The notes beneath the pieces are model-generated. The model was not told the DNA's origin, ran no database searches, and was given only the letters and a program-made list of their open reading frames with translations. A stretch of 64,000 nt of DNA, from positions 1-64,000 of the forward strand of contig VUYV01000179.1 in the NCBI GenBank assembly GCA_008711295.1. The letters are read 5' to 3'. Position numbers and translations under genes: made by a program. This document shows positions 60,991-64,000 of the stretch, in pieces; the stretch's first letter is position 1; every line of letters begins with the position of its first letter. The DNA comes from Anarhynchus alexandrinus (lineage: Eukaryota; Chordata; Aves; Charadriiformes; Charadriidae).

Positions 60991-63282
60991 AGAAACAAAT
61001 GAGTCATATAAGCTTATCAATAAGCCTGTTCTTTGACTCTTTTGGAATAAAGTAAGAGAGCTGAAAGTACTCTTTCATTATTATTATTTCCCAGTGGCAG
61101 TGCTCACTCTGAAAAGTCTGGGAGGCTTTGCTCTGGAATTCTTATAGCAGTGTTTGCTCACTTCTGTTCCTCTTTCAGCCATGCCCACAAGAGTCATAAA
61201 GCAATTTTGCTATACCTAGCAACCTAGTTCATTCACCTATGTGATTTGCAGGAATAATGAATATTTTTTTTTAAAAAAAGGGTTTTCTATTGAAAAGTAA
61301 TGCACAAAGGAATTACATTATTTCAGAGGAGATAATTCACTTGTCATCTAGATGACATTAGTAGAAATCTCAAAGGCAAGATCAATTTAATTAATTCAAA
61401 TTAAAAGCAGTTTAAAATATGGTAACGTATTTTGGTTAAAAAAAGCTTAGAATCGTTTCTGTCTTCTTGCTGTCAGTTTGAGAGCTGTAGATACTAGAGT
61501 AGGTGTGAAAACTAAGAATTGGGAATGTAAGAAATCTAAGCACATGCACTAGGAATCCACAAAAAAAAAAAAAGGCTGATTTGAAGTGTCTGAAATTTTG
61601 AAATTAGACTTTAATTATATTAAAGGCAATAGCTAAACAGAACCCGTACAAATCCAAGAAGACCACAGTATACAAATAAAAGGTAAATGAACACAGCTGA
61701 AGAAAATCCAACTATATATATCTATCAAAACAAATAAAGGACAGCAAGAACAGATAAGAGATTGCTTTTAGCAGAGGATTTTGTCAATTACAGAACTAAC
61801 CAACCATGGCTGAATAACATCCATGCTTGGATGAAAGATCACTATCACAAATCAAGCACTGTAGAGGAGCCACAAATAGCTGTGTGCTCAGTTCATCAGT
61901 TGTTTTACATGAGCTGAGCTCATCCCTCCAGTCCCCTCGTAGCCTTCAGACAAATTCATTGTTTATGAGGCACTGATGCTGCACTGCAGTTTTCTTACTG
62001 TGTAGGAGCCGGGTCCCACCCCACTATTTGTACCTAACACACCCTTTTTGGAAGGAATTCACTGGTTAAATGAGTATATTAAAGTAGTCTTGATTCTGTG
62101 TTTATTCCTTGCTTGCTCTGTTGGTGTGTTTCCAGGTAAATGTAAATTGCAAGTTGCCTGTAGAGACTTTCTATCGTGTATGTATGGGTAGTTTCTTCTG
62201 AGCTACTTTCCTGCAAATACATCAAGCCACTGAAGGCATTTTCTTCCTAGGCCTGGGTTTCGAGGTATTTAATCAAAAGGTATGGAGACCCTCTGAGGTG
62301 AAAGCAGGGTCCCTGCAGACTCATTATTGGGGCTGTGAGGCTCTGGAATTACTATAGAGTTCTCCTGAGAGCTGTGGCAATTCTTATTTAACATCTCACT
62401 CTCTGAAGCTGATGAAAACATGTGAAATGCATTAACCTATTTTACGCAAAAAAAAATCTGAACATGAACATATTTCATTTATAATGAAACTGCAGAGGCA
62501 CAGATTTTCAGGAAACCAATGAATACCTGTGTGCAAAACCTTGCCTTAATTTTCTTAGTTTTCGAGAGTGTTTTTGGTCTTGTTAATGTGAACCAAAGAT
62601 GGTTCCCCAGTGCCCATTCTCCTTCTGCATGGTTTTGTCTGCTGGCTTCTCTGCATTCAGACACTAAATGATTCACCTTCTTGTGAGACCCTAGCCATGC
62701 CACAGTCAATATCCATAATGCTGATCTTCCGAAGTTAGTCTAACAGATTGAAATAACTTCAGTCAATTATGAGTTTTGAATCCCTACAGAAAATTTCTAA
62801 ATGCATTACTCTAAGCTTCCCCAGGGAATCCTGGGGTATATTCCTTCATTAATTCTACTTACTTGTCAAAGGATCCTTTCCCTGGTAGTTCTAGTAAACG
62901 ACCTGTCAGAGGGAATAATGGGATGTGTATTTAGTGATTACTCTGCTCAACTTGTAGTGAAGCCTAAACTGAGTTTTAATTGTATGACCACACAAAGATT
63001 AAAACTCAAATTTTTAAGCATTTTCAGATAAATGGTGGAGAATGTAAATACACGCGTATAGATATAAACTAAAACTGATCTGCAGACATGCACTTTCAAG
63101 GGTTTGGATGAGAGATGTTGCCACACAAACAGTAGTTTGAGAAATATCTAGGAGTTTCTCATATTTTATTTCCAGCCTTTTTCAAGGTTAGAGCAGAGTG
63201 ACCTATTTCTAAACTCTCAGGACCTCAGCAGACATTGGTGCTACTGTTGAGAACTTCTTGTTATTTCTGTACAGTATCAGGC

Positions 63283-63421
63283 TCCCATTTTTCATCCCCA
63301 AGGAGCAAAAGAAATGACCTCAGTAAGACCACAGAGATACAGATGCACATTAAATGAAGCTGGAATTCACACCTCTGTGGAGAGAAAGTCTAACCCATGA
63401 CACTGGATGGTACCCACTGCA
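63283..63421 (-). repeat. MIR-like / CORE-SINE-type ancient fragment
   Basis: CCCATTTTTCATCCCCAAGGAGC, AATGACCTCAGTAAGACCACA, GAAGCTGGAATTCACACCT and AAGTCTAACCCATGACACTGG correspond in order to an inverted MIR-type SINE (CCCATTTTACAGATGGGGAAACTGAGGC, AAGGTCACACAGCAAG, GAGCTGGGATTCAAACC, TCTAACCACT). It is about 140 bases long and is the clearest of the four MIR-like pieces. Confidence 0.55.
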
Positions 63422-64000
63422 GTTAACTTTAGGCATCTGGCATCCAGACCTTTATCTCTGAAACACTCGTTTAGGTTATCTTTCTAAACAATGGAATAAA
63501 GAAAGAATTTTAATACTTTTTTCTCCTAACATAGAAAAATAAAACAGGTTATCACACTTTACTTGTGCTGTCTTTTCTTTTTTGGCCATAAACTGAATCT
63601 GGAGAAGCAGCTGAGATATCACTCTGGATGCCTAAAACAGATAGAAGGTTATCTATTGACTTCTTTTTAATATAGGTTAAAGTGTTCCAGAGAGAAATAT
63701 TACCTGCTGCCACCCACTACTGTTGCTTTCTCTAAAGACTTTTAGTAACACAAGCATTCACCTTGACTTGTGTCAGAAAGACAAGAGTTAATATCACTTG
63801 GAAAAAGAAACAACCTCCTCCCAACTTGACAACCCTGAAGGCATGGCAAAACGCTGCATCACTGATCTCAACTCTGGTGCTGGTAGCAACAGCTTTGCTT
63901 CTGTATCTTGGTATTACCTTGCAGCTGTGTAGCCAAGAAACCCATGAAGACTAATTGAGTCAGTCAAGTACGGTACTAACCATACCCCTGTTTAATTGAT

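Larger units (their letters stand above)
54412..64000. other. Mostly unique non-coding stretch
   Basis: No supported gene over 9.6 kb. Simple repeats, a duplication around an N, an ancient CR1 fragment and a MIR-like fragment are listed separately. A block at about 59690-60110 looks like possible conserved regulatory DNA. Short open frames such as 55706-55993 and 58944-59225 have no recognisable domain. Confidence 0.55.

Overview
This 64 kb window is AT-rich vertebrate non-coding DNA, and its repeats point to a bird. The signs are 5'-truncated CR1 LINEs ending in short direct repeats of the TTCTGTGA and TTCTATGA types, a bird-type long terminal repeat (TGTCCTGG start, TATAAAAG box, inverted TGTCGT end), and a background of very old CR1-like and CORE-SINE-like debris. 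The species cannot be told from the sequence. I found no convincing host protein-coding exon, tRNA, rRNA, CRISPR array or operon, so the window is either a gene desert or part of a very long intron. The only sequences with real protein homology are broken copies of the CR1 reverse transcriptase gene (ORF2).

Layout: 1-874 is unique sequence. A short CR1 3' end lies at 875-1317 (+). From 1318 to 20267 there is about 19 kb of mostly unique sequence with a few microsatellites, a symmetric POU/homeodomain-type motif cluster (3745-3789) and a candidate enhancer with paired AGGTG/CACCT sites (about 9985-10260). A longer CR1 copy lies at 20268-21312 (-). A composite element follows at 25043-26708 (+): the first 445 bases of an LTR joined directly to a 5'-truncated CR1 of a different subfamily. 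From 26709 to 53493 the DNA is mostly unique, with old repeat fragments (MIR-like at 29.5 and 50.3 kb, a CR1 tail at 36.4 kb, an LTR end at 38.9 kb, an ancient CR1-like LINE at 42.74-43.9 kb, MIR-like at 53.0 kb), a local duplication around an N at 33.7 kb, and a pentanucleotide TTCTC tract at 52231-52402. An LTR on the minus strand with a second partial LTR beside it fills 53494-54411. The last 9.6 kb holds AT microsatellites, a second duplication around an N (58962-59064), an ancient CR1 fragment (60.7-61.0 kb) and a MIR-like fragment (63.3 kb).

No genes here work together. The biology is the layering of mobile elements: very old CR1-like LINEs and SINE-like pieces first, then bird-type CR1 and LTR insertions. 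Several unique stretches rich in ATTA cores, octamers or E-boxes look like possible conserved regulatory elements, but only cross-species alignment can decide that. I did not find a previously undescribed biological system.
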